Of a stretch of DNA of 64,000 nucleotides, positions 6,601 through 14,722 are shown piece by piece. Position numbers and translations under genes: made by a program. Under the pieces are notes generated by a model. That model was given only the letters and a program-made list of their open reading frames with translations. It made no database searches and was not told the origin of the DNA. The stretch is from an uncultured Pseudomonadota bacterium (GTDB taxonomy: Bacteria; Pseudomonadota; Alphaproteobacteria; RF32; CAG-239), in contig CABUUO010000001.1 of the NCBI GenBank assembly GCA_902494875.1, positions 62,001-126,000 of the forward strand. The letters are read 5' to 3'. How positions within the stretch are numbered: position 1 is the stretch's first letter; the number at the start of each line of letters is the position of its first letter.

Positions 6601-9231
6601 TCAGATGGCTTTTTTGATTGCTTCCAGAGCGGATGCGGTCTGAGAACCTTCGGGACCGCCGGCCTGTGCCATATCGGGCCGGCCGCCGCCGCCTTGGCCG
6701 CCGACCGCGGCAGAACCGATGCGAACCAAATCTACGGCAGAGTATTTTTCGGTCAGGTCGTTGGTTACGCCGACGACGATGGAAGCTTTGCCGTCGTTGT
6801 TGGAAGCCAGCGCAATAATGCCGGAACCGATATTCTGCTTGATTTCGTCAACAAAAGCCTTCAGCTCTTTGGCCTGAATGTTTTCCAATGCTTTGGCCAC
6901 AAATTTTACGCCGTTCACTTCTTCGATTTTTTCTTTGTTGTCGGCGGTTTTGCTGCTGACGAAAGATTTTTTGAGGTTAAAGATATCCGCTTCAAGCTTT
7001 TTCTTTTCTTCCAGAAGCTGTGCAATGCGTCCTTCAATGCTGTTGAAGTCGGCTTTGAGCAGTTGTCCGGCACGGCGGAGCTTGTCTTCAATCTCCTGGA
7101 CGTATTTTTCGGCCCCGTGTCCGGTGACGCATTCCAAACGGCGCAGGCCGGCGCCGACGGCAGATTCGGACACAATGTTGAAATAACCGATGTCTCCGGT
7201 GGATTTTACGTGTGTTCCGCCGCAGAGTTCGGTGGAAAAGTAGCAACCGTTGTTGCCGATGGAAACGACGCGGACTTCGTCGCCGTATTTTTCACCGAAC
7301 AAAGCCATGGCGCCTTCGGCGATGGCCGCTTCCTGCGTCATGAGGCGGGTCGTGACGGCATAGTTGTCGCGGATAATCTGATTGACGCGGTTTTCGGCTT
7401 CGCGCAATTCCTGATCGCTGATCTGCTTGTGATGAGAAATGTCAAAACGCATTCTGTCTGCGGCAACATAGGAGCCCTTTTGGGTGACATGTTTGCCCAG
7501 AATGTCGCGCAATACATAGTGCAGAATATGGGTAACTGTATGGTTGGCCGCAATGTCTGCGCGGTTTTGCGCGTTCACTTCAAAGGTCAGGATATCTCCC
7601 GGTCTGACTTGCCCTTTAATCAGGCGGCAAGCATGAACGGTAATTTCGTGGAGTTTCTTTTTGGTATCGGTGACTTCTATTTCACAATCGGAACCATAGA
7701 TTTTGCCGATATCACCGACTTGTCCGCCCATTTCGCCGTAAAACGGAGTCTGGTTGGCTACAAGATAAAACTCTCCTTGGTTGACGCAGTCGGTTTCTTT
7801 GCCGTCAACAACCAGTGCCTTGACGAGGCATTCGGCTTTGAGAGTGTTATATCCCAAAAAGTCAGATGCGCCGAGACGATCCAGAATTTCAAACCAGACT
7901 TTTTCGGTTCCGGCATCACCGGAACCGGCCCAGTTTTTGCGGGCTTCGGCCTTTTGTCTATCCATGGCATCGTCAAAACCCTTGACGTCAACTTTCATAT
8001 CTTTGTTGCGCAGAGCATCTTGTGTCAGGTCCAGCGGAAAGCCATAAGTATCATATAATTTGAAAGCAGTAGAACCAGGAAGCTCATCCCCCGCTTTAAG
8101 ATTTTTAGTTTCATCGTCAAGCAGACGCATACCTTTATCCAAGGTTTTAAGGAAGCGCATTTCCTCGGCTTTGATGGTTTCGGTAATGAGTTCCTGAGCA
8201 CGGTAAAGTTCGGGATAGGCTTCGCCCATTTCTTTCTGTAAGGCAGGGAGGAGTTTGTACATCATCGGTTCTTTGACGCCCAGCAGGTATGCGTGCCGCA
8301 TGGCGCGGCGCATAATCCGGCGCAGAACGTAACCTCGTCCTTCGTTGGAAGGCATAACGCCGTCGGCGATCAAAAAGCTGGTGGAGCGCAGATGGTCGGC
8401 AATAACGTTGTGGGAAGCTTTTAACGGGCCGTTCGGGTCGGAATTGGCCATGTCGGCAATCGCTTTAATCAGGTTTTGAAACAGGTCGATATCATAGTTG
8501 GAGTGCACGCCCTGCAAAATGGCCGAGATACGTTCAAGTCCCATGCCGGTATCAATGGACGGGTGCTTCAGCGGAATGCGGGATCCGTCCGGCAGGTCTT
8601 CAAACTGGTCAAAAACCAGATTCCAGATTTCAATCCAACGGTCGCCGTCCTCTTCGGGAGTGCCGGGCAGGCCGCCCCAGACCTCGGGGCCGTGATCGTA
8701 AAAGATTTCGGAACAGGGGCCGCAGGGACCGGTATCGCCCATTTGCCAAAAATTGTCTTTGGTGGCAATGCGGATGATGCGGTCGTCGGGAAGTCCGGCA
8801 ACTTTTTTCCATATGTTGTAAGCTTCGTCATCGGTATGGTAAACGGTGACGGCCAGTCTGTCTTTGGGCAGGCCGAATTCTTTTGTTACCAGTTCCCAGG
8901 CCCAGGCGATGGCTTCGTCTTTGAAGTAATCTCCGAAAGAGAAATTGCCGAGCATTTCAAAAAAAGTGTGGTGACGGACGGTATAGCCGACATTGTCCAG
9001 GTCATTGTGTTTGCCGCCGGCGCGAACGGATTTTTGGGAAGTGGTCGCTCGCTTATAATCCCGGGTTTCGTTGCCAGTGAAAATGTTTTTAAACTGCACC
9101 ATGCCCGAGTTGGTAAACATCAGGGTCGGATCGTTGTCGGGTACCAGAGAAGAGGACGGGATAATCTTGTGTCCGTTCTTGGCGAAAAAGTTCAGATAAG
9201 TAGAGCGAATGTCTTTTAATGTTGTTGTCAT
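6601..9231 (-). CDS. alaS: Alanine--tRNA ligase
   Basis: 876 residues, full length for the family. Charges tRNA-Ala. The N-terminal catalytic domain (RSTYLNFFAKNGHKIIPSSSLVP, TNSGMVQFKNIF, FFEMLGNFSFGDYFK, and the CGPCSEIFYDHG motif) is followed by the editing domain with HTVTHILH and CGGTH zinc-binding motifs, then a coiled coil (EEKKKLEADIFNLKKSF) and the C-Ala domain with the Gly-rich GGQGGGGRPDMAQAGG. Nothing is missing. It lies 97 bp downstream of tspO on the same strand and ends at a strong hairpin. Confidence 0.98.
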   Translation of the reverse strand: MTTTLKDIRSTYLNFFAKNGHKIIPSSSLVPDNDPTLMFTNSGMVQFKNIFTGNETRDYKRATTSQKSVRAGGKHNDLDNVGYTVRHHTFFEMLGNFSFGDYFKDEAIAWAWELVTKEFGLPKDRLAVTVYHTDDEAYNIWKKVAGLPDDRIIRIATKDNFWQMGDTGPCGPCSEIFYDHGPEVWGGLPGTPEEDGDRWIEIWNLVFDQFEDLPDGSRIPLKHPSIDTGMGLERISAILQGVHSNYDIDLFQNLIKAIADMANSDPNGPLKASHNVIADHLRSTSFLIADGVMPSNEGRGYVLRRIMRRAMRHAYLLGVKEPMMYKLLPALQKEMGEAYPELYRAQELITETIKAEEMRFLKTLDKGMRLLDDETKNLKAGDELPGSTAFKLYDTYGFPLDLTQDALRNKDMKVDVKGFDDAMDRQKAEARKNWAGSGDAGTEKVWFEILDRLGASDFLGYNTLKAECLVKALVVDGKETDCVNQGEFYLVANQTPFYGEMGGQVGDIGKIYGSDCEIEVTDTKKKLHEITVHACRLIKGQVRPGDILTFEVNAQNRADIAANHTVTHILHYVLRDILGKHVTQKGSYVAADRMRFDISHHKQISDQELREAENRVNQIIRDNYAVTTRLMTQEAAIAEGAMALFGEKYGDEVRVVSIGNNGCYFSTELCGGTHVKSTGDIGYFNIVSESAVGAGLRRLECVTGHGAEKYVQEIEDKLRRAGQLLKADFNSIEGRIAQLLEEKKKLEADIFNLKKSFVSSKTADNKEKIEEVNGVKFVAKALENIQAKELKAFVDEIKQNIGSGIIALASNNDGKASIVVGVTNDLTEKYSAVDLVRIGSAAVGGQGGGGRPDMAQAGGPEGSQTASALEAIKKAI

Positions 9232-9328
9232 TTTTACTTCCCAAAATCAAAAAATTTTTGAATTTATTTAACCTGCTATTTTTAGAGCATAGATTAAGCA
9301 ATGTCTACAAAAATTTTATGATTTCGGC

Positions 9329-9814
9329 TTAAAATTCAACAATTAATCCGTTATTGACGACAAAAAGCAGATTAAGGAATGCGGCGTAGCAAAGCCATAT
9401 GAGGTACGGGTACAAAAACCAGGAAGATTTGGAAACGGTTCGTTCAAAGCTTTTGATTGTTTTGTATACAAGGAATATCATAATCAAAATCAGTGCAAAA
9501 GCGGCGGCCAGCCAGCCCTGACCGAAAAAAGCAAAACACCAGGCGGCGTTCAGGAGCAGCTGGCTCATGAACAGAGCCTGCGCTTCGGTGCGCTGCGGCG
9601 AAGGCGGTTGCAGCAAAATGGCGTAAAATCCCAGAGCCATCAGCGTATATAAGACGGTCCACACTATCGGAAAGACAGAATCGGGCGGCGTAAAGATCGA
9701 AGACACTGCCCGATGATACCAGGCATTTATGCCCAGACGCGTAAAATAGCCGGCGATAAAGGCGATGAGAAAGACTATAAAAAAGCTGTATATGAGTTTT
9801 GATATTTTTTTCAT
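9329..9814 (-). CDS. tspO: TspO/MBR family membrane protein
   Basis: 161 residues with five membrane spans. Family motifs are seen: YHRAVSSIFTPPDSVFPIVWTVLYTLMALGFY, then ALFMSQLLLNAAWCFAFFGQGWLAAAFALILIM and YLIWLCYAAFLNLLFVVNNG. TspO proteins bind porphyrins and sterol-like ligands and are linked to tetrapyrrole and stress regulation. The N-terminus is short, as is usual. It precedes alaS on the same strand; no functional link is implied. Confidence 0.88.
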   Translation of the reverse strand: MKKISKLIYSFFIVFLIAFIAGYFTRLGINAWYHRAVSSIFTPPDSVFPIVWTVLYTLMALGFYAILLQPPSPQRTEAQALFMSQLLLNAAWCFAFFGQGWLAAAFALILIMIFLVYKTIKSFERTVSKSSWFLYPYLIWLCYAAFLNLLFVVNNGLIVEF

Positions 9815-9928
9815 GTCGTTTTCCTTTGTTTTTTATATAATTGCGGCGGGGGGATTTTCAAGCGGCTGTTGACTTAATGTAAATCAGGATTTAACATAAA
9901 CCAATATGATTTAAGGAGAGGCCGGCAG

Positions 9929-10630
9929 GTGGATTTTAATACGGATTTGATCAAGGCCGAGGTCGTCGGAAGATACAAGCGGCTGATTGTCGACGTCAAG
10001 CTGCGCGACGATACGGTGGTGCCCGCATTTTGTTCCGATGACAATCTTTTTCCGAACCTGTATGTGAAAGGTGCGGAAGTTTGGATTGCCAAAATAAAAA
10101 GCAAGTTTCGCAAACTGCGTTACGAAATCTATATGGTTAACAAGGGGGACGGTCTGGTTATGGTCAATCAGCGCGGCAATCCCAAAATGTTTGTCGAGGC
10201 TTTCAAAAACCGGGTGATGGAAGATTTTATACAATACAGCAAAATTCGTCATATGGTTTTGGCCGATAATCTGCCGCATCTGGATTTTGAACTAAGCAAT
10301 CAGGACGAGAAGTGTTATGTCAGCCTGCGTCCGATATACAACAAACAGGACGGACGTGCGGTGTTTCCTTCAAAAGTGAATTTTCTGGATATGGAAATGT
10401 TTGAGGAAATGCGCCGGATGAGGGCGCTTGGGCACCGGACGGTAGTGGTGCTGATCGTGCCTCGGATTGATTGTCTGGAGACGAAGTTTTCGTGGACCAT
10501 AGATCCGACATCTGCTGCCAAGATTTTTGAAGAGGCAAAAAGCGGTTTAGAGTTTGTCAGTTATGGTTGCAATCTTGATAAAAAAAGTATAACAATCACA
10601 AATAAAATGGATATTGTCGTTAATAGTTAA
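9929..10630 (+). CDS. sfsA: SfsA family protein
   Basis: 233 residues from GTG 9929, with AAGGAG at 9913-9918 ahead of it. SfsA proteins carry an OB-like head and a nuclease-like fold; in enterics they were named for sugar fermentation stimulation and are thought to bind DNA, but the molecular role is unclear. Matching features are the N-terminal KRLIVDVKLRDDTVVPAFCSDD strand region, VMVNQRGNP, and the late AVFPSKVNFLDMEMFEEMRRMRALGHRTVVVLIVPR block. Several canonical glycines are replaced, so it is a divergent member. It sits 20 bp before map. Confidence 0.75.
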   Translation: MDFNTDLIKAEVVGRYKRLIVDVKLRDDTVVPAFCSDDNLFPNLYVKGAEVWIAKIKSKFRKLRYEIYMVNKGDGLVMVNQRGNPKMFVEAFKNRVMEDFIQYSKIRHMVLADNLPHLDFELSNQDEKCYVSLRPIYNKQDGRAVFPSKVNFLDMEMFEEMRRMRALGHRTVVVLIVPRIDCLETKFSWTIDPTSAAKIFEEAKSGLEFVSYGCNLDKKSITITNKMDIVVNS

Positions 10631-10650
10631 TAAATGAATAGAGGTTTGCT

Positions 10651-11457
10651 GTGTCTCACAAAAGAAAAGACGGAATAACGATTTATGAGAAAGAAGATTT
10701 TGAGGGAATGCGCAAGGCCGGGCGATTGGCTGCGGAATGTCTGGACTATATAACCGACTATGTGCAGGTCGGTGTTTCTACCGGCGAGCTTGACGATTTG
10801 TGTCGGGAGTTTTTTACCAGTCGCGGCGCCATTCCGGCCTGTCTGGGATACAGAGGTTATCCGAAATCGGTGTGCATCTCCATCAATCATGTCATCTGCC
10901 ACGGTATTCCTGATTATGAGCGCAAGCTGGTCAACGGCGACATTCTCAATATTGACGTTACCTGCATTCTGGACGGATGGTACGGCGATACTAGCCGTAT
11001 GTATTATGCCGGCGAACCAAAGATAAAGGCCAAACGTTTATGTGATGTGACCTATGAATGTATGATGCGCGGCATTGACGTGGTAAAACCGGGCGCCCGT
11101 TTCGGCGACATCGGCGCCGTGATTGAAGAATATGCCCATAAATACGGCTACGGTGTGGTCGATATGTTTTGCGGACACGGTTTGGGCCGGGTTTTTCATG
11201 ATTCTCCGAATGTGATGCACGTAGGCAAGAAGGGGACCGGCCCGGTGATGGAAGAAGGTATGTTCTTTACAATTGAGCCGATGATCAATATCGGAAAACC
11301 CGATGCCATCATTTTGAAAGACGGTTGGACGTCCGTTACCAGAGACAAGACGTTGTCGGCGCAGTTTGAACATTCAATGGGTGTTACCAAAGACGGGGTT
11401 GAAGTATTTACTTATTCGCCGAAAGGGCTGGATCGTCCTCCCTATAAGAAGGCATAA
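10651..11457 (+). CDS. map: Methionine aminopeptidase, type I
   Basis: 268 residues from GTG 10651. Removes the initiator methionine from nascent proteins; needs two divalent metal ions. The metal-binding set is visible: DILNIDVTCILDGWYGDTSRMYYAG (two Asp), GHGLGRVFHDSP (His), FFTIEPMIN (Glu) and SAQFEHSMGVT (Glu); the His in NHVICHGIP also matches. It has no N-terminal extension. radC follows 29 bp later, so the pair may share a transcript. Confidence 0.97.
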   Translation: MSHKRKDGITIYEKEDFEGMRKAGRLAAECLDYITDYVQVGVSTGELDDLCREFFTSRGAIPACLGYRGYPKSVCISINHVICHGIPDYERKLVNGDILNIDVTCILDGWYGDTSRMYYAGEPKIKAKRLCDVTYECMMRGIDVVKPGARFGDIGAVIEEYAHKYGYGVVDMFCGHGLGRVFHDSPNVMHVGKKGTGPVMEEGMFFTIEPMINIGKPDAIILKDGWTSVTRDKTLSAQFEHSMGVTKDGVEVFTYSPKGLDRPPYKKA

Positions 11458-11486
11458 TCCGTTTTTTGCAGCGCTGAGGATTGTTG

Positions 11487-12185
11487 ATGACAGAAAAAGC
11501 CAGACCGAGTTTGGGCAATGAAGGACACCACCACCGGGTGCGCGAACGCTTTTTGAAAGGCGGCGGCAGAGATATGGCCGATTATGAGTTGTTGGAAGCC
11601 TATCTGATGATTGCCATCCCCCGGCGCGACGTTAAACCTATTGCCAAGGCGCTGATTGTAAAGTTCGGAAGTTTTGCCGACGTGATAAACGCTCCACAGT
11701 CTGAGCTGCTTGAGATGGAGGGGATTGGCGAAAATTCGGTTTTTGCGTTGAAGATGGTCAGCGCTGCGGCGGTGAGAATGTCTTGGGAACAGCTGAAAGG
11801 CGCCGATCTTCCTGTTATCGGCAATATGGATATGCTGATTGACTATTGCCGGATGAGTATGTGTTATCAGGATGTGGAGGAATTCAGGATTATTTATCTG
11901 AATTCCAAAAATCAGGTTGTTGATCAGGAAATTCAACAAAAAGGGACGATTAACCACGTGTCTATTCATCCCCGTGAAGTGGTGAAAGCGGCTTTGGAGA
12001 AGAAGGCCTGCGCCGTTATTATGGTTCATAATCATCCTACCGGGGATGCAACACCGTCCAAGGCGGACGTCGAGGTAACCAAAAATGTGAAAGCGGCGCT
12101 GGAATCAATGAATATTGAACTGCATGACCATGTTGTTGTCAGTCGTTACGGCTATTACAGTTTTCGTGACGGCGGGTTGATATAG
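11487..12185 (+). CDS. radC: RadC-type JAB/MPN domain protein
   Basis: 232 residues from ATG 11487; an in-frame TTG at 11481 is the alternative. An N-terminal UPF0758-type helix-hairpin-helix part (LEMEGIGENSVFALKMV) precedes the JAMM metal-binding motif VHNHPTGDATPSKADVEVT. RadC proteins were linked historically to DNA repair, but their true role is unsettled. Length and motifs are normal. Located directly after map and before a tRNA pair. Confidence 0.95.
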   Translation: MTEKARPSLGNEGHHHRVRERFLKGGGRDMADYELLEAYLMIAIPRRDVKPIAKALIVKFGSFADVINAPQSELLEMEGIGENSVFALKMVSAAAVRMSWEQLKGADLPVIGNMDMLIDYCRMSMCYQDVEEFRIIYLNSKNQVVDQEIQQKGTINHVSIHPREVVKAALEKKACAVIMVHNHPTGDATPSKADVEVTKNVKAALESMNIELHDHVVVSRYGYYSFRDGGLI

Positions 12186-12213
12186 TCCGAAACATTTTTT
12201 TAGCAAAAAATGC

Positions 12214-12241
12214 TTGCAAAATAAAATAAATTCGCTAAATT
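12214..12241 (+). promoter_or_regulatory. Promoter of the tRNA-Pro/tRNA-Arg unit
   Basis: TTGCAA (12214-12219), a 16-nt spacer and TAAATT (12236-12241) lie about 90 nt upstream of tRNA-Pro. Confidence 0.45.
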
Positions 12242-12328
12242 ACGTTTTGTTATTGAAAAGGGCAACGCTTAGCGAGCCTGCTGCCGGCGGTGAAGATGCC
12301 GTATTTGGAAATTATTTGAATTTTTTTT

Positions 12329-12405
12329 CGGGGCATAGCTCAGCCTGGTAGAGCGCTTGCTTTGGGAGCAAGATGTCGTAGGTTCGAATCCTGCTGCCCC
12401 GACCA
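12329..12405 (+). tRNA. tRNA-Pro (TGG)
   Basis: 77 nt including an encoded CCA. CGGGGCA pairs with TGCCCCG in the acceptor stem; the anticodon stem CTTGC/GCAAG encloses loop TTTGGGA, giving anticodon TGG; the T-arm GGTTCGAATCC is normal. Confidence 0.97.
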
Positions 12406-12427
12406 AGAAGAATATTATTCAGCTAAT

Positions 12428-12504
12428 GGTCTCGTAGCTCAGCTGGATAGAGCAACAGCCTTCTAAGCTGTGGGTCAGAGGTTCGAATCCTCTCGAGATC
12501 GCCA
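12428..12504 (+). tRNA. tRNA-Arg (TCT)
   Basis: 77 nt including an encoded CCA. The acceptor stem GGTCTCG/CGAGATC has one G-U; the anticodon stem ACAGC/GCTGT encloses CTTCTAA, giving TCT. It lies 22 nt after tRNA-Pro and is likely cotranscribed. Confidence 0.97.
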
Positions 12505-12509
12505 TTTCT

Positions 12510-12536
12510 AAACCGCCTTTCAGGGCGGTTTTTTCT
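12510..12536 (+). terminator. Terminator of the tRNA pair
   Basis: AACCGCC pairs with GGCGGTT and is followed by a T run, directly after tRNA-Arg. Confidence 0.85.
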
Positions 12537-12554
12537 TAAGTTAAAGGTGTGGAA

Positions 12555-12911
12555 ATGAGTGAAGTGTGGTCTGCAACAGATGATTTTTCTCCGATTTTGA
12601 TTGAAAATTACATTCGGACGGAGACGGCAGTTAGAAATATTAAAAATGACGAAACCGAAAATAAAGGCAACGCCGTTGCTGCAAAATTTAAAATTGCGGA
12701 AGAGTATTACAAACAGCTGCGCGACGGAGAATATCCGGCGCCTTTAATCGGCTTGAGCCTTAATTACGATAAGGAAAGCGGGATCTTGACTGTTGAACCG
12801 GACGAAAAATTTTTAGAAATGTACGAGAATCAGATTATGCGTGACGTTGCCTTACAGCAGTCTGAAAAATGCAGGGAACGTTATTCTAAGTTTATCAGCG
12901 TGGTTGAATAA
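12555..12911 (+). CDS. Unknown small acidic protein
   Basis: 118 residues from ATG 12555; AAAGG lies 7 nt upstream and favours this start over the GTG two codons earlier. Not recognised. No signal peptide or membrane span. The N-terminal half is charged and helical; the centre (PLIGLSLNYDKESGILTVEPDEKFLEMYENQIMRDVAL) reads as a strand pair and a helix. It is flanked by terminators on both sides, so it is monocistronic. Confidence 0.65.
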   Translation: MSEVWSATDDFSPILIENYIRTETAVRNIKNDETENKGNAVAAKFKIAEEYYKQLRDGEYPAPLIGLSLNYDKESGILTVEPDEKFLEMYENQIMRDVALQQSEKCRERYSKFISVVE

Positions 12912-12914
12912 GAT

Positions 12915-12949
12915 TAAAAAATACCCTGCTTATCGCAGGGTATTTTTTT
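12915..12949. terminator. Bidirectional terminator
   Basis: AAAAAATACCCTGC pairs with GCAGGGTATTTTTT around a 5-nt loop, between convergent genes. Confidence 0.88.
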
Positions 12950-12964
12950 CAAAAGTGTTCTTTT

Positions 12965-14440
12965 TTAATAAAGTTCTACCAAAGCTTCGTAGAACTCTTT
13001 TTCGTTGAGAAAATCAGCCTGGCTGATGAGTTCTTGAGTGGTGAAACCGGCGGCAATCAGGTTTTTGTTGGTCTGAATGGCCAGCTGCATCTGTTGTCGG
13101 TCCTGAACTTCTCCGCTGTAACCTTTGTCATGCTGCAGAAGCATCAGCGAACGGTTGAGTTTCAGAATCAGCGCTACATCTTCGTTGGTTCCGCACAGTT
13201 CATGCGGAATGTTTTTGTAAGAATATCCGAGCGCTAACTGCAGCAAAGGCTTCATCGCTTCGGGAAACTTTCCGCCGTCGGGCAGGGGAAAGCGTGTGGC
13301 ATTTTCACCTTCGGTCTGACGGAACGGATTGGCAATGCAATTGGAAATCAGATCCAGCCCCTGCATTTCCAAGCTGTCGTAGCTGAGAAAGCGTATCTGC
13401 GTGATGTCTCCCGCGTCCCGTTTGGTCGGAATGTCGGCAACACGGAGATATACGTTCGGCGCATCAATCCTTTTGGCAAAGCCCTTGGCAAATTCTGCCA
13501 TTGTCCGCCATTGGTATACCGGATAACCGAGAAGAATGAGGTTCACATCGTCCAGCTTATAGTGTTTAAGCGTGTCTATGATGAAACCGATGTTTTCTTC
13601 GGTTGAGGTATCTTTTACCTCCAGCATGGAGAGTTTGTTGGTCAGTCCGAGCGGGAGACCTCCGAATGCCATATGGCGGAAATACATTCCGTATTCGTGT
13701 TTCTGCCGGAAAGCAAAACGGGGATTCCAGTCTGTCAGACCCTGGTTGTCTGTCATTCCCAATGAAGCGACATACAGCGGCTGTTCCAGAAGCCGGTCTA
13801 CAATTTTCTCACAGTTCAAGCCCTCTTTTTTATAACGGGCAATTTTGTTTTTGAGATAATGGTAAACGGCTTCAACAAACCAACAACCGGTTTGCTGGTG
13901 TCCGCTGAAAGCAACCAAGATGTCAGGCCGTCCGCCTTCGTTGGCCGGAATATTCAGGTAAGGATAACAAAAAGCTGTCTTCTGTCCGTACCGATCAGAA
14001 TATTTCAACACGGCGTTTTTTACTCTTCCCTGTTCTTCGGCTTGTTTGAAAGCGGCTATTTCTTCCGGAAAAAAACGGTATTGCGGAATGACATATTCCG
14101 CAGCAAGAGCCTCGCAGGGAGCGAAGGTTTTGTTTTTGCCGATTTTTTCGGAAGCCTGAAACCATTTTTGGTTCAGTTCATCAGATGAGGAAACGCCTTT
14201 TTGCAGGAGTTCAAGCGCAGCTTTCTGGTATTCTTTTTTAGCGTTGTCGTTTCCGCCGAACTGCGTGACGAACAATGAAAATTTAGAATAGGCCGCCCAT
14301 GCTTCAAACTCTTCCTTGGAATGACCGCGTTTTTTGAATTCCGGATAATTTTCGTAAAGAAGATTTGCATCGGGGTTTTCCGTCAAATCAATGATCAGTT
14401 GTTCGTAACAAGTCGGCCGATAGCTTAATTCTGTTTTCAT
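12965..14440 (-). CDS. Large cytoplasmic protein with DUF218/YdcF-like motifs
   Basis: 491 residues, no signal peptide or membrane span. An N-terminal helical region of about 160 residues precedes a Rossmann-like part. DILVAFSGHQQTGCWFVEAVYHYL and, further on, VKDTSTEENIGFIIDTLKHYK and LILLGYPVYQWRTMAEFAKGF resemble the DUF218 (YdcF/SanA) pattern of a first strand with Gly, a S-x-x-T-x-EN box and a later strand followed by R-x-x-x-x-F. DUF218 proteins are poorly understood; E. coli YdcF binds S-adenosylmethionine. This protein is much longer than YdcF, and the family call is by motif only. Confidence 0.55.
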   Translation of the reverse strand: MKTELSYRPTCYEQLIIDLTENPDANLLYENYPEFKKRGHSKEEFEAWAAYSKFSLFVTQFGGNDNAKKEYQKAALELLQKGVSSSDELNQKWFQASEKIGKNKTFAPCEALAAEYVIPQYRFFPEEIAAFKQAEEQGRVKNAVLKYSDRYGQKTAFCYPYLNIPANEGGRPDILVAFSGHQQTGCWFVEAVYHYLKNKIARYKKEGLNCEKIVDRLLEQPLYVASLGMTDNQGLTDWNPRFAFRQKHEYGMYFRHMAFGGLPLGLTNKLSMLEVKDTSTEENIGFIIDTLKHYKLDDVNLILLGYPVYQWRTMAEFAKGFAKRIDAPNVYLRVADIPTKRDAGDITQIRFLSYDSLEMQGLDLISNCIANPFRQTEGENATRFPLPDGGKFPEAMKPLLQLALGYSYKNIPHELCGTNEDVALILKLNRSLMLLQHDKGYSGEVQDRQQMQLAIQTNKNLIAAGFTTQELISQADFLNEKEFYEALVELY

Positions 14441-14722
14441 AATAGTTTGTTTTTAGATGAATATTAGTTTATTTAAAACATTATCAAGACAGAAAAGCCA
14501 AAAGTTTTTGAACACTTTATGCATGGTAATAGTCTTAATAATATTTTGTAACAGCAGTATTTATATCATATTTTGCCGAAAGCGTCAATTTGTATTTTGG
14601 AAAAATTTTGTCTAAACTTTTGCTAAAGGCAAAAATTCATTTGATAACTTTGCTTATTTTATTGTTCGGAAGGCAAAATTTGTATAAAAAAAGGCAGAGT
14701 ATATACTTTTCTGGATAAAAAT
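14441..14722. other. Intergenic region between divergent genes (282 bp)
   Basis: AT-rich, holding the promoters of the DUF218-like gene (minus) and the autotransporter (plus). A TATATA at about 14700 may serve as -10 for the autotransporter. No RNA gene or strong hairpin was seen. Confidence 0.4.

Noticed and set aside
6694..8058. 454-residue open frame on the plus strand opposite alaS
   Set aside because: Shadow of a well-conserved gene; the sequence has no family features and alaS is certain on the other strand.
8476..9219. 247-residue open frame opposite alaS
   Set aside because: Antisense shadow with no recognisable motif.
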